This document shows, piece by piece, positions 44,192 through 55,114 of a stretch of DNA of 64,000 nucleotides. Source of the stretch: Hortaea werneckii (Eukaryota; Ascomycota; Dothideomycetes; Mycosphaerellales; Teratosphaeriaceae). The number at the start of each line of letters is the position of its first letter. Within the stretch, counting starts at the first letter, position 1. The notes under the pieces were generated by a model. The model saw only the letters and a program-made list of their open reading frames with translations, was not told the origin of the DNA and searched no databases. The translations under genes and the position numbers were made by a program. The stretch spans positions 1-64,000 of the forward strand of contig JBAOKB010000102.1 of NCBI GenBank assembly GCA_037044905.1. The letters are read 5' to 3'.

Positions 44192-46993
44192 CTATGTCGA
44201 GGGCGAGAAAACAACGTTGCTCGCTCCCGATGAGACGTTCAGAACAAGACTTCCAGGACCTTGTTGGCTTCCATCAGCCGCATGAACTTCCATCGGTGCC
44301 GCTTTCGAATCTCCAGACTGTTCCCATTGCAACATAACATCGCCGTGGCTTCCACGAGAGCCATGCTGCTTCCAATGAGACTTGAAGCTCATCTCACTTT
44401 CGATACACAGCTCGACTTCTCTACTCTCTGAGTCGTAAGAGAAGCTAGTAATAACCCCAGCGTCAACCGTGACCCACAAGCTAACAGGCGCAACGAAGAT
44501 CCTCTTGCGTAGCATATCTTTAGGCTCGACAAGGATTGTGGACCCATTATGCTGGTGTACATTCCCACCAAAGCTGATCCAGCCAAAGACAGGGTGATTC
44601 AGCAGATATGTCGCAGCTCCAAGCACATGGCCCAGGAAGTTAGGGCCGTAGTCACCACTATAAGCGTCCCAGCGTAGAGTATCCGGGTAGCTATGGAAAG
44701 CCATCGAACCGAAACCGCCGGCGTCGATATTGCTCAAGGGACCTTGGATGCCGCCATACCCGACTCGAAGATCGTAGATGGCGTCCACACTCTCTGGGTT
44801 GGCAGCTTGCCGGTAGTTGTCGAGTAAGGGGAGAGCATTGAGACCGGAGCCATAGTGATGGATCTGTCTCTCGATCCGCGCAAGTTTGATATCCCCGGCG
44901 TATAGGAAGTCCCAGTAGCGTCTGGCGTTGCCGTTCCAACCCCAGTGTGGTATGGTTGGCATGTAGCCTCTGATAGCATTGACAGTCTTCTGGGCGGTTG
45001 AAGTGTCGTTGAAGTAATTTGACCAGTAATATACGCCTTCTTCGCCTGTCGAGTCCCAAGCCATTTCGGAGCCGTAGGGGTCAGGCAAGGAGGCCCAGAT
45101 TTGTTGACGGCGCAGCATCAGATCTTCGAGGTGCGCCGCTTCTGCGGTGTGGTTCTCCAAGCGCAGATCCGAAAGAATGTGTCCCCACACTGTTTCTCCC
45201 ATTAGCCCTAGGTCGGCGTAAGCCGTGTTGGCCTCTCCATTTGTGCCGTTGGAGGTGGCGAAGACAATCGTGTGGTATGCTTGCATCAAGTACCAGTCCG
45301 GCGTCTGCTGGTGGACTAAACCGTGAGTACGACCCGCACGATAAAGACCCCAGTAGAGAGCAGAGACATGGACATAGTCGTACGCCCTGTTGATGAGGTA
45401 CGCTGCTTCTTTGTCCCAGGTAAGGCCGGGCATAGCGGTCCAGTTGAAGTATGGGTCGTACTCGTAACCTGGCACCAACTCCGGTTGGTAGAAAAAGAGA
45501 GACTTACGTACAGCGTACGTTTCATTGCCGCTATCGATCTGCAAGCGACCCCAGACAACTTCCTCCACAAACTCCTCCAGCTTCGCAACCTCTGAGGCGT
45601 CGGGCGTAAAAGCTTGCTTCATGGCCGCAGCTAGGAAAGATCCAGCGCCTCCTTCATCGCTTAGGCCGGCGATCCATGTACGATTCTCCTGGAGGACAAA
45701 GTCATCGGTGTCTCGGTTGTAAGTGATGACAGATGGGGCGCGACCGAATGGATCCGATGTGTTCGTGAACCACTGCTCATTCGTAAGGAAGCTACCAAGC
45801 TCGTCGATGGCAGTGGAGGAAGCATGAGCAATCCAGTAATGGACGGCTTGCTTCCGTCCGTCAGCGTACTCGACATCGAGCCTGGTTCGACCGAAAAAGC
45901 CGTCAAATGCTTTGACATCGAACCCGATCCAGGAGTTTTGATATTTGCCAGTTTGAACAAGACTCAAAGCGCCACTCGGCGTCGACTCGATCGATTTAAT
46001 CTCCCGGCTCGAATTAATAAAAAGCCTTGCAACCAGATCCTGGGGCAAGACATAACCGGGAAAGCCTACAGCGATCGGGACATCATTTCTCGCCACCGTC
46101 TCCTCGATCGTCTGCACGTCCTCAGCGAGTGAGAACTTCAGCCCCACCGTTAGGTTCCCACCAGGATCCAGCGTTCGAGAGGAAGGCTCATTCCACGACT
46201 GAACACCTTCCCATTCGTTCTCCGCATAAGCCTGCGTGAAGACTTCCCAGGCATAATTGCCCTCGTAGGTCTGGACCTGGTATCCCAGCGGAACATCCTT
46301 AGGTTCGTCGAGAAAGCGCCAGGCTTCGAACTTGGAGTCCGCGTTTAAGGGGGTGACGACCAGGTTAGGACCCGTGCCGGTCAGTCGGGTGACTTGTAGG
46401 TATCCTGCGTTCAGACCGATGTAAGGGTCGACCAAGACGCACTTGTTCGTCGTTTCGACCGCAGTACGCCCTGTGAAGATGTTGTTGAATTCGATTGGCA
46501 TTCCGAGACTGCCGAGCTCGATGGGATTGGAGCCGGTGTTTTCGAGGGAGAAGGAAAGGGCAAGGTCGCCGTCTTCTGTTGAGGACCATGTCCGCGAGAC
46601 TTCGATGTCTTGAAGGCCAGGGAGAACGTGGTTCAGGTTGGAATGCAGCAAGTCGCCGGATTCGAGAGTGGAGCTACGAAAGTTCGTATCTGTAGCGGCT
46701 GTGTCTGTCTCATACCATTCATCCGCCCCTTTCGCGCGGTAGCGGAAAATGAGATCGCCCGTATGATACTGACCGGGGCCATTACGTTGGCTGAAGACAT
46801 CAGAGGGTGAGAAATCAAAAGACTCGTTCAATGACGGCCGTAACGATTCTAGCACGCCAGATCCAGAAGCAAACGTCCCTGCGAAGTTGGCGATATTGAA
46901 ATCGTGTCGAGCGGATGTGGCGGCGTTGCTCTGTGCGATTGTAGGAGGCAATAAGATGAGGGCAGACAACCCGATTCGAATTATAGGCAGCAT
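44192..46993 (-). CDS. Large secreted protein, DUF5695-like
   Basis: 933 residues in one exon. A signal peptide of about 20 residues (ends PPTIAQ) is followed by an N-terminal beta-rich part and a long helical part with repeated Trp/Tyr-rich segments (LTWDKEAAYLINRAYDYVHVS, HWGWNGNARRYWDF, YGSGLNALPLLDNYR) that look like an alpha/alpha-barrel glycoside-processing enzyme. About 20 NxS/T sites suggest heavy glycosylation. From memory it resembles the DUF5695 family, whose role I cannot state. Being 8.8 kb from a secreted GH31 gene on the opposite strand fits a carbohydrate role, but that is inference. Confidence 0.7.
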   Translation of the reverse strand: MLPIIRIGLSALILLPPTIAQSNAATSARHDFNIANFAGTFASGSGVLESLRPSLNESFDFSPSDVFSQRNGPGQYHTGDLIFRYRAKGADEWYETDTAATDTNFRSSTLESGDLLHSNLNHVLPGLQDIEVSRTWSSTEDGDLALSFSLENTGSNPIELGSLGMPIEFNNIFTGRTAVETTNKCVLVDPYIGLNAGYLQVTRLTGTGPNLVVTPLNADSKFEAWRFLDEPKDVPLGYQVQTYEGNYAWEVFTQAYAENEWEGVQSWNEPSSRTLDPGGNLTVGLKFSLAEDVQTIEETVARNDVPIAVGFPGYVLPQDLVARLFINSSREIKSIESTPSGALSLVQTGKYQNSWIGFDVKAFDGFFGRTRLDVEYADGRKQAVHYWIAHASSTAIDELGSFLTNEQWFTNTSDPFGRAPSVITYNRDTDDFVLQENRTWIAGLSDEGGAGSFLAAAMKQAFTPDASEVAKLEEFVEEVVWGRLQIDSGNETYAVRKSLFFYQPELVPGYEYDPYFNWTAMPGLTWDKEAAYLINRAYDYVHVSALYWGLYRAGRTHGLVHQQTPDWYLMQAYHTIVFATSNGTNGEANTAYADLGLMGETVWGHILSDLRLENHTAEAAHLEDLMLRRQQIWASLPDPYGSEMAWDSTGEEGVYYWSNYFNDTSTAQKTVNAIRGYMPTIPHWGWNGNARRYWDFLYAGDIKLARIERQIHHYGSGLNALPLLDNYRQAANPESVDAIYDLRVGYGGIQGPLSNIDAGGFGSMAFHSYPDTLRWDAYSGDYGPNFLGHVLGAATYLLNHPVFGWISFGGNVHQHNGSTILVEPKDMLRKRIFVAPVSLWVTVDAGVITSFSYDSESREVELCIESEMSFKSHWKQHGSRGSHGDVMLQWEQSGDSKAAPMEVHAADGSQQGPGSLVLNVSSGASNVVFSPST

Positions 46994-47502
46994 CGTATGT
47001 CCAAGAGTGGACGGTGTCGGGAGTCAACGTAGTCTGGAGAAAAGGGAAGTACACCACGGTGTCAGAGGCAGGCCTACTTGAGTCCAGTAAATCCTGAGCG
47101 GAGACATCATTGCCCACCTCCTCCGGAACGCAAGGCACGTGTAGGATTAATTCGAGCCCGCAGTCCGTCCATGAGGAGGAGGTCAAGTTCCGGTAACGGT
47201 TCGCCAGGTTGATAGACCGAGATGTGTAAAGCTTTTGGGATGACGCTGGAAGATCGACATGCCGCTGCATGTTCTCTCCGCATGGTCTCCACAGTCCCAA
47301 AAAGGAAGGTGGTAGAACTACCGAGCATGTGCTTGATATTTTGAGGGTGCATAAACTACCAAGGACAAACCTTCCTATTCCGCCTACATAAACTCGACAA
47401 GCTTCGCACTGAAGAGCAGCCGGATAGAGAAATGACCAACGCAGGTCTCCCCAAACCAAAACTTCGCATACCCTGAAACGCCAGAACCAACCCTCTCCCT
47501 CT
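46994..47502. other. Intergenic
   Basis: No supported gene; promoter of the large secreted protein and 3' flank of ARG2. Confidence 0.5.
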
Positions 47503-49476
47503 TCAATCCGGCCTCTTCCCATCCGCCCAACTAGGCAACACACTCTCACACACACTAACATAGTCCCTCCACCTCCGCTCATCCTCCGCAATCCCCTTGC
47601 CCGTCCAGAACATCGTCCAATTCGTGTCGGGGATCTGCCAGCTGCCAGCCGCACGCTCAAAATACCATTTATTAACCGGGTTGTCCTTGCGACTACGCCA
47701 GCAGACGCCCTCGGGGAAGCAGGAGCGCACCATAGCCTGGAAAAGGATGTCGGCGACGCCGGAGCTGCCTTGGGAGGATTGTAAGACGGCGAATTTGTCG
47801 AGGTAGGGGACGAGACGAGTGGGGTCGTGGGGCGCTTCGCGGGGTGCTTCCCAGGTGAGGATGGCGCCGCCTTCGTAGTTGCCGGCTATGATGAGGCCGG
47901 CGATGCGGGAGTGGATGCGGTTGAGGTAGTGGTCGACGTCGAGCTCGCGGCGGAAGGAGTCGTTGATTAGGTGCACCAGACGAGGTAAGTCGATGCGGGG
48001 ATCGTTCCTGAGATCTAGGGAGGTTCGGCCGTTTTCCGGGGGTGTCCATCCTCGTGTGCGGTCGGCTGCTGGGACGATAGTCAGGGGCATGCCGCGCTTG
48101 ACGAGCGTCGCCGCCGGTGCCATGGTGGGGATAACTTCGCCAGTGTTGGTCTGGGCTGAGGGAAGACGGGCGGTGGGAAGTGAGGAGGAAACCATGGGTT
48201 TGTTAGTCAGAAGGTTATGAATGAGGGTGTTCTTTTGCCTTCGTGTTCCAGTGCCTAGGGTCGGCTCTTGGGACGCGATGGCTTGTGATGAGGTAGCAGC
48301 TTCGTGTGGCGAGATGATCAGACCCGAAGAAGCAGATGGCAACATGGTGAGACAGTCGTTCAGCATGCGAAGGTTTGCCTTGTGTTCTTGGTATGTCTGA
48401 GCAGATGTATTCTCGGTGCATGCGCCAGTGTAGTGTGACAGCTCGTCTTCGATCTCTTCGAATTCTTGCTGTAGGTTGATGAAGACGTGGGCATGATCGC
48501 CACGGTCTCTACTTGGAATGCCACCTGCGGGATCCAAGACTATCACTCGGTCTAACGAGGTAGTAGTGGCTGACGTGGTAGGTGAGACTTGGCTGCCTTG
48601 TTGCGACATCTGCTTGGCCAAAGCTGCCATGACGTGGCCAGAATCCGCACATATGAGCTTGCCAGAAGGGGTGTAGGCGAGACTCGGTATGACAGGAATG
48701 ATACCCCGTTTGAGGGGCTCCATGAGGAGCTTTGGCATTGGCACGGTCAAGTCTGGCACTTCACTGTTCTCAGACGCTTCGATAGCTCCAGTTATGAAAC
48801 GTGAAGCCGCGGGGCTGTGTCGTCGAACAGCATGTAGCAGCCGCTCGGCTTGCTCCGCGAAAACAGTCCTCCTCTCCCGGATGTCGCGTGAAATTCCAGA
48901 GCCGAGATCCATGACGAGAACGATTCTCATGTCAAGCTTGACAAGCTGTGCTAAAGTCAAGGCCAAGCCTTCCAGGGTCTCATCGTCGAGCGTCTCCGGT
49001 GCCTTCAAACAGACCAATGCCATGTGCAACGTCTGTTGCTGGATGACAGCTGCTTTCTCGTGCACATGCTGCCTAGTGAATTGAGGGGTGTCGGCGATTG
49101 CTCGCGACGGAGCGTAAAGTCCACCGAGGTTGACTCCAATACGCTCAAGCCGATCCTGGTCATTGCGATGTCTTGCATTGCGCTCAGCTTGCACGTCCTT
49201 GGCCTTGGGTCCAGAATATTGGGGCTTCTTGAATCGAGCGAGATACTGCTTCGCATCTCGTTTCGTCGCATTGGCACTCAGGACATCCATGAAAAGCTCT
49301 CGCTGGATGATCGGGTCATCTGTCGACCGTCGTGATCTTCCATTGCCATTGCCATGATGCGCGGCGGCGGTGGCGGAGGATGCGTTGCGTGTAGTTGCGA
49401 ATTTGCAGTTCTTAATGGCGGGCTTAAGACTCCCGGATGCGTTTGCCTTTCCAAACGCCAACGTAGAGGTAATCAT
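47503..49476 (-). CDS. ARG2: Mitochondrial N-acetylglutamate synthase
   Basis: 657 residues, single exon. A mitochondrial-type N-terminus (Ser/Ala/Lys/Arg-rich) is followed by the degenerate amino-acid-kinase-like domain (about 130-430) and the C-terminal GNAT domain, recognisable by ELDVDHYLNRIHSRIAGLIIAGNY, LDKFAVL, GVADILFQAMVRSCFPEGVCWRSRKDNPVNKWYFERA and NWTMFWTG. The enzyme makes N-acetylglutamate from acetyl-CoA and glutamate, the first step of arginine synthesis, and is feedback-inhibited by arginine. It is divergent from SMC2. Upstream ATGs lie in the leader (see findings). Confidence 0.95.
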   Translation of the reverse strand: MITSTLAFGKANASGSLKPAIKNCKFATTRNASSATAAAHHGNGNGRSRRSTDDPIIQRELFMDVLSANATKRDAKQYLARFKKPQYSGPKAKDVQAERNARHRNDQDRLERIGVNLGGLYAPSRAIADTPQFTRQHVHEKAAVIQQQTLHMALVCLKAPETLDDETLEGLALTLAQLVKLDMRIVLVMDLGSGISRDIRERRTVFAEQAERLLHAVRRHSPAASRFITGAIEASENSEVPDLTVPMPKLLMEPLKRGIIPVIPSLAYTPSGKLICADSGHVMAALAKQMSQQGSQVSPTTSATTTSLDRVIVLDPAGGIPSRDRGDHAHVFINLQQEFEEIEDELSHYTGACTENTSAQTYQEHKANLRMLNDCLTMLPSASSGLIISPHEAATSSQAIASQEPTLGTGTRRQKNTLIHNLLTNKPMVSSSLPTARLPSAQTNTGEVIPTMAPAATLVKRGMPLTIVPAADRTRGWTPPENGRTSLDLRNDPRIDLPRLVHLINDSFRRELDVDHYLNRIHSRIAGLIIAGNYEGGAILTWEAPREAPHDPTRLVPYLDKFAVLQSSQGSSGVADILFQAMVRSCFPEGVCWRSRKDNPVNKWYFERAAGSWQIPDTNWTMFWTGKGIAEDERRWRDYVSVCESVLPSWADGKRPD

Positions 49477-49483
49477 TTTCCAT
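49424..49483 (-). promoter_or_regulatory. Overlapping upstream ORF at the ARG2 start
   Basis: An ATG at 49483 lies 7 bases upstream of the ARG2 ATG, in another frame, and runs 19 codons to TAA at 49424-49426, overlapping the main ORF. A second short upstream ORF, 7 codons, starts at 49594. Such arrangements usually lower translation of the main frame. Use depends on the transcript start, which is unknown. Confidence 0.5.
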
Positions 49484-50322
49484 AGTACGATCGACTGCTC
49501 AAGCGGTGAAGTCGGAAGGTTACCACGACATTTCTTGTGGCTTTGGTTGCCGAAGTGCGCTGCACCACCTCAACGGGTCCTAATAGCCGGCATACGAGTA
49601 CTATGTATCCAGACTCGGCCGGTCAAAAGGACGTAATGGTGGGATAGGGATGGCAGAAGAAATGTGAGACGGAAGGAAATACCTGGAGGTATTGAAATGA
49701 TGTGAGAAGGTAGTGTGACGCATCTTCGACTGGCTTCTTCTTTGCAGTCGGGCGGTCGCTTATCGTCGGTGCATGTGCCCTCGGACTGCCGCCCTATCAA
49801 TCGACCCGAATTCGGCCGAAGATGAGGCCATGTCCGAAAGCGACTACCTAACGTAGGTACGATGAACGTGATGAAATACTGTACCTTTGGGGTATTACCT
49901 ACAGTAGGTACTGGTAAAGTATGTTCCCCGGAGATGCAAAGGTGTGATCCAATGTGATATATGCATGAAAATCATGCCGCCTAGGTAGGAACGTACCGAA
50001 GAAGCTTGGTCACGCCAGTTCGCGTGCTGGACGCGTCGTGCCTACCCAAGCTCCAGTTATCTACTGTATCAGTCCGAACGCGGAACAGCTCCGCACTTTT
50101 GTTTACCGTCCATCAACATTCGCATCAACTTTGCCAGCCGAACACTCGCTCACTCACTCACTACCTAGGTACTTGTGCCAGGCAAGTGCCGGCAATAACG
50201 ACGACGACGACGACGACGACGAGACCCATGACGACCTGACTGGATAATGCGACTGACGTAGTTCACAAGAATTAGCCATCCGATCACAAACCATCCATCC
50301 ACCATCGGGCGTATCCAACACG
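49477..50322. promoter_or_regulatory. Divergent ARG2/SMC2 promoter region
   Basis: 846 bp shared by two divergent genes. It contains three inverted TACCTA/TAGGTA motifs (49845-49859, 49896-49910, and the uninterrupted TACCTAGGTA at 50162-50171) and a GAC microsatellite near 50197-50222. Confidence 0.6.
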
Positions 50323-53300
50323 ATGCGCATCACCGAACTCATTATCGACGGCTTCAAGTCGTACGCCGTGCGCACCGTCATCAGCGGCTGGGACGCCACC
50401 TTCAATGCGATCACGGGTTTGAACGGCTCCGGCAAATCCAACATCCTGGACAGTATCTGCTTCTGCTTGGGCATTGGGCGCTTTGAGTTATTACGAGCGA
50501 ATGGCGGCGCAAGCGACCTCATCTACAAGCGTGGCCAGGCCGGAATCACGAAAGCCTCGGTCACGCTGGTCTTCGACAACAGCGACAAGTCCAAGAGCCC
50601 TATTGGCTTTGAAGACTATGCCACCATCTCAGTCACGCGACAGATCGTCTTAGGCGGCACGAGCAAATACCTGATTAACGGCCACCGGGCGCAGCAGCAG
50701 ACGGTCCAAAATCTGTTCCAGAGTGTTCAGCTGAACATCAACAACCCCAACTTCCTCATCATGCAGGGTCGTATCACCAAAGTTCTGAACATGAAGAGCA
50801 CCGAGATCTTGGGCATGGTTGAAGAGGCTGCCGGCACGCGAATGTTTGAAGACAGACGCGAAAAAGCTGTCCGGACCATGGGCAAGAAGCAGGCCAAAGT
50901 TGAAGAGATTGAAGGCTTGTTGAGAGAGGAAATCGAACCGAAGCTTGAGAAGCTCAGAAATGAGAAGCGCGCATTCCTGGAATTCCAGTCTACTCAATCC
51001 GACCTGGAGCGCCTGACCAGGCTAGTCGTAGCACACGATTACATCAAGAGCAAGCAAAAGGTGCATCAAAGTTCGCAAGATTTGCAGGCGAAGAAGCAGC
51101 GCGCAGAAGAACTTGAGGACAACAAGGACAAGCTGGAACGCGAGATTGGAGTGCTCGCCGAAGAAATGGAAAAGGTGCGAGCAGCAAGAGACAAAGAACT
51201 ACGCAAGGGCGGGAAATTCGGCAAGCTCGAAGAGTCGGTCAAGGCATACTCACATGAAATGGTGCGGTTGGCCACCGTGATCGACCTGAAGAAGAATGCG
51301 ATGATCGAGGAGCAAGAGCGGCTTAAGAAAGCGCAAGGCACTGTTCAGGAGCTCGAGAAGCAGCTGAAGACCAAGTCGGAGAACCATCAGCGGCTACAGC
51401 GAAGTTTTGACGAGTCTTTCAAGGAAGTCGAAAGCCAAAAGGTTGAGGTAGACAAGAAGGAGGAGCTCCTTCAGACACTACAAACGGGTATCTCTTCAAA
51501 CGCTGGTTCCGATGGCGGTTACGCGGGTCAGCTCACTGCTGCACGAGATCAAGCTAGCAAAGCCGGAACGGAACTCGAACAGGCCAAGCTCAAGATCAGT
51601 CATTTGGAAGCCCGCATCAAAGAAGACGAGCCGAAGGCTAAGAAAGCGGAAAGAGAGAACGCCGGTCTGCTTAAAGATCTGGAGATTTTGCGCAGCCAGG
51701 CAAGCAAGTTGGAGAAGGAATTGGAGAAGCTTGGCTTCGAGCCTGGCCGTGAAGAGCAGCAGCATGCTGAGAAGGCACAGCTGGAAAAGCGTATCCGGAG
51801 TCTGCAGGGCGAGGCCGACGCTCTGAGAAGGAAGGTCGCTGGCCTTGACTTTTCCTACTCTGACCCGTCACCAAACTTCGATCGAAGGCGAGTGAAGGGT
51901 CTGGTTGCGCAGCTTTTCAACCTTCCGGCGGAGCAGTCAGAGGCTGGGACTGCACTGGAAATCTGCGCAGGTGGAAGGCTCTACAACGTCGTGGTCGATA
52001 CTGCACAGACAGGTACCGAGCTCTTGCAGAACGGTAAACTCAGACGGCGTGTCACCATTGTACCTTTGGACAAGATCTCCGCTGCCCGGGCTGCGCAGGA
52101 CAGGGTTGCTGTAGCACAGAAACTCGCGCCAGGCAAGGTCAACCTTGCCCTGACCTTGATCGGGTACGATCACGAAGTGGAGAAGGCGATGGAGTTTGTC
52201 TTTGGCAACACCCTGATCACTGCGGACGCCACTACGGCGAAGAAAGTGACCTTCGATCCCAACGTGCGGTTGAAGAGCGTTACCTTGGAGGGTGATGTCT
52301 ATGATCCCTCAGGTACTCTCTCCGGTGGCTCCGCAGCGCAAGGAAGTGGCGTGTTACTCACCCTGCAAAAGCTCAACGCCATCACCTCTGAGTTGGAAAG
52401 TGAAGAGGAGAAGCTCGCGCATCTGGAGCGCGCAATGGCGAAGGATGCACAGAAGCTGAAGAGCGCGAGACAGATCAAGCAAGAGCTGGATCTGAAGAGT
52501 CATGAAATCCAGCTGGCTGAGAACCAGATTGCAAGCAATTCTTCGTCGAGCATCATTGCCTCGGTGGCGGAGATGAGGGAAACCATTTCCGCTCTGAAGT
52601 CGAACATCCAAGAAGCGGATCAGCGGCGTAAGGACGCAGATGCGGAGGCTAAGAGGATCGAAAAGGACATGAAGGACTTTTCCTCGAACAAGTCGGGCAA
52701 GCTTGACCAGCTTCAGAAAGAGGTCGAGAAGTTGAAGAAGGCTCTCAGCAAAGCTCAAGCGACGATCAAACCCATGCAGCAGGAGATGAGAGAAGCTTCT
52801 ATCGAAGCTGAGCAGACCGGATCTGATCTTGCGGCAGCACAGGAGGAGCTTGCCGACTCTGAGACAACTGTTGCTAACCACAAAGAGGAGACGGAAGGGC
52901 TTGAGAACGAGCAACGAGCTGCCAAAGACCAGCACGATGAAGCCCAGGCTGCCCTTGATGATGAGCGAGCCAAGCTTTCCGGCTACGACGGCGAGATTGT
53001 CGATCTCGAGAATGCATCCAAACGCAAGTCCCAGCAGATTGCGGACGAGAAGCTGGAGTTCCAGAAGCTCGGACACGCAATCGACAACTTCGCCAAAGCC
53101 CAACAGCAAGCCCAACAAGTCCTCAACACCATGGAGAAAGAACACGACTGGATCCACGAAGCCGCCTCCTCGTTCGGCAAACCGGGTACGCCCTACGATT
53201 TCTCCGGCCAGAACATGTCCGAAGCCAAGACGAGACTGAAGGACGTCACGGAGCGCTTCCAAGGGATGAAGAAGAAGATCAACCCCGCCGTCATGGCCAT

Positions 53301-53972
53301 GATCGACGGGGTGGAAAAGAAGGAAAACGCGCTGAAGCAGATGATGCGGACCGTGATCCGGGACAAGAAGAAGATCGAGGAGACCATCATCAGTCTCGAA
53401 GTGTACAAGAAGGAGGCGCTGGAGAAGACGTGGCGGAAGGTGAACGAGGACTTTGGTCTCATCTTTAATGATCTGCTGCCGGGGAATACGGCCAAGTTAG
53501 ATCCGCCCGAGGGCAAGTCGATCAGTGACGGGTTGGAGGTGAAGGTCTGTTTGGGCAAGGTCTGGAAACAGTCGCTTACTGAGCTTTCTGGTGGGCAGAG
53601 GTACGTTTGGTTTATTTGCACCCCCCTTCCTTTTCTCCCGCCATTGACCAAATCGGTCCTTCGAAATGCTGCTGGATCCGTTACTAACATCATATTTTGT
53701 ATCACAGATCCCTTATCGCCCTCTCCCTCATCCTCTCCCTCCTCCAATACTCCCCCGCCCCCATGTACATCCTCGACGAAGTCGACGCCGCGCTCGACCT
53801 CTCGCACACGCAGAATATCGGCCGTCTGATCCGGACCCGGTTCAAGGGCAGTCAGTTCATCGTGGTCAGTTTGAAGGATGGCATGTTTGCCAATGCGAAC
53901 CGCATCTTCCGGACCAGGTTTATGGATGGGACGAGTGTGGTGCAGAGTATGGGGCCGCAAGATGTGAAATGA
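50323..53972 (+). CDS. SMC2: Condensin subunit SMC2
   Basis: Exon 50323-53600 and exon 53708-53972 (107-bp intron) join in frame to 1,180 residues, normal for SMC2. The N-terminal ATPase half has Walker A GLNGSGKSN (about residues 33-41). The hinge (about 510-680) lies between two long coiled coils and includes GTLSGGSAAQGSG. The C-terminal half has the ABC signature LSGGQRS, split by the intron, and Walker B MYILDEVDAALD. It pairs with SMC4 in condensin for mitotic chromosome compaction. The segment GRFELLRANGGAS after Walker A differs from the usual SMC2 sequence while keeping length. Confidence 0.95.
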
Positions 53973-54531
53973 GGGGGCAGGATTGGGGTTTGTGGAGATG
54001 TGATGGAAGGGTTGTTCTTCCTGCTGGGCGAGTGGCGTTGTTTGGGATCTGGGAGATACCTTGGGTTGGCTTGACAACTTTTGTTTTCTCTTCGTATTTC
54101 GTATTTTATTATGTGTATACCGCATGACGATATGGACTATCTTTGGTGCAGACACGGACTGTTTTCAGTGCCACTATGAGCTTTATTATTGTCGTGAAGG
54201 TAGCCTGGCTCGTTTAAGTGCTTTTGCGAGAACGTACATAACGTAAATACCATGTAGTATTCCGCATCGTCTGTGGCTGTAGCACGGCTCGCACGAACAG
54301 CCCCAGGTGGAATAATGATGATGGGGACGGGAGATTCAGCTGAAGGCATTGATGCCTGAGGCATATATTGACCGGCTCCTTTCCGGCTTTGAACCCACAG
54401 CAAATCGAAGCTTGGCATCGCGAACTTCTATCTCCAGCGCGGTCAGGTCTGAAAACTCCAGCACCGACAACACCACCCAACTCACCACCCTTCCTCCCCC
54501 CACACCTTGCTCGCTGTAGCAGCCAGACAAG
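53973..54531. other. Intergenic, eS17 promoter
   Basis: No supported gene. A C-rich pyrimidine run (54484-54510) before the ATG fits a ribosomal-protein leader. Confidence 0.55.
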
Positions 54532-55114
54532 ATGGGTCGCGTCAGGACGAAAACCGTAAAGAAGTCGGCCAAGGTGCTGATTGAGCGCTACTACCCGCGC
54601 CTCACTCTGGACTTCGAGACCAACAAGCGTATCTGCGATGAGATTGCGGTCATCTCCAGCAAGCGGTTAAGGAACAAGGTACATACACACCACAGTCGCC
54701 AACAATATCCACGATCGTACTCGAACGGATGTTGGCTAGGCTTGAAACCGGACTCTGGCTAACATACAATTCCTCAGATTGCCGGCTACACCACCCACTT
54801 GATGAAGCGTATCCAGCGTGGCCCTGTCCGCGGTATCTCCTTCAAGCTGCAGGAGGAGGAGCGTGAGAGGAAGGACCAGTACGTCCCAGAGGTGTCTGCT
54901 CTCGACTTCACCCAGAACTCCGAGAGCGGCATGCTCGATGTGGACCAGGAGACCAAGGACCTGCTGAAGAGCATGGGCGTAAGTCGAACTCTACAATGGA
55001 TATCACTGAATGACCGACTAATACATTCTCCAGTTCGACAGCATCCCAGTCAACGTCGTCGCCGTCCAGCAGCAGCAGGTCTCCGAGAGGCCGCGCCGCT
55101 TCGGCCCTCGCTAA
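54532..55114 (+). CDS. RPS17: Ribosomal protein eS17
   Basis: Three exons (54532-54678, 54778-54978, 55034-55114) join in frame to 142 residues. The sequence starts MGRVRTKTVKKSAKVLIERYY, continues with IAGYTTHLMKRIQRGPVRGIS and ends FGPR, all family-specific for the cytosolic small-subunit protein. Introns are 99 and 55 bp with GTACAT and GTAAGT donors. Its codons favour C/G third bases, as expected for a highly expressed gene. Confidence 0.97.

Noticed and set aside
52354..53262. 302-codon minus-strand frame
   Set aside because: Antisense to the SMC2 coiled coil; Leu-rich product is the usual shadow of Lys/Glu-rich coding.
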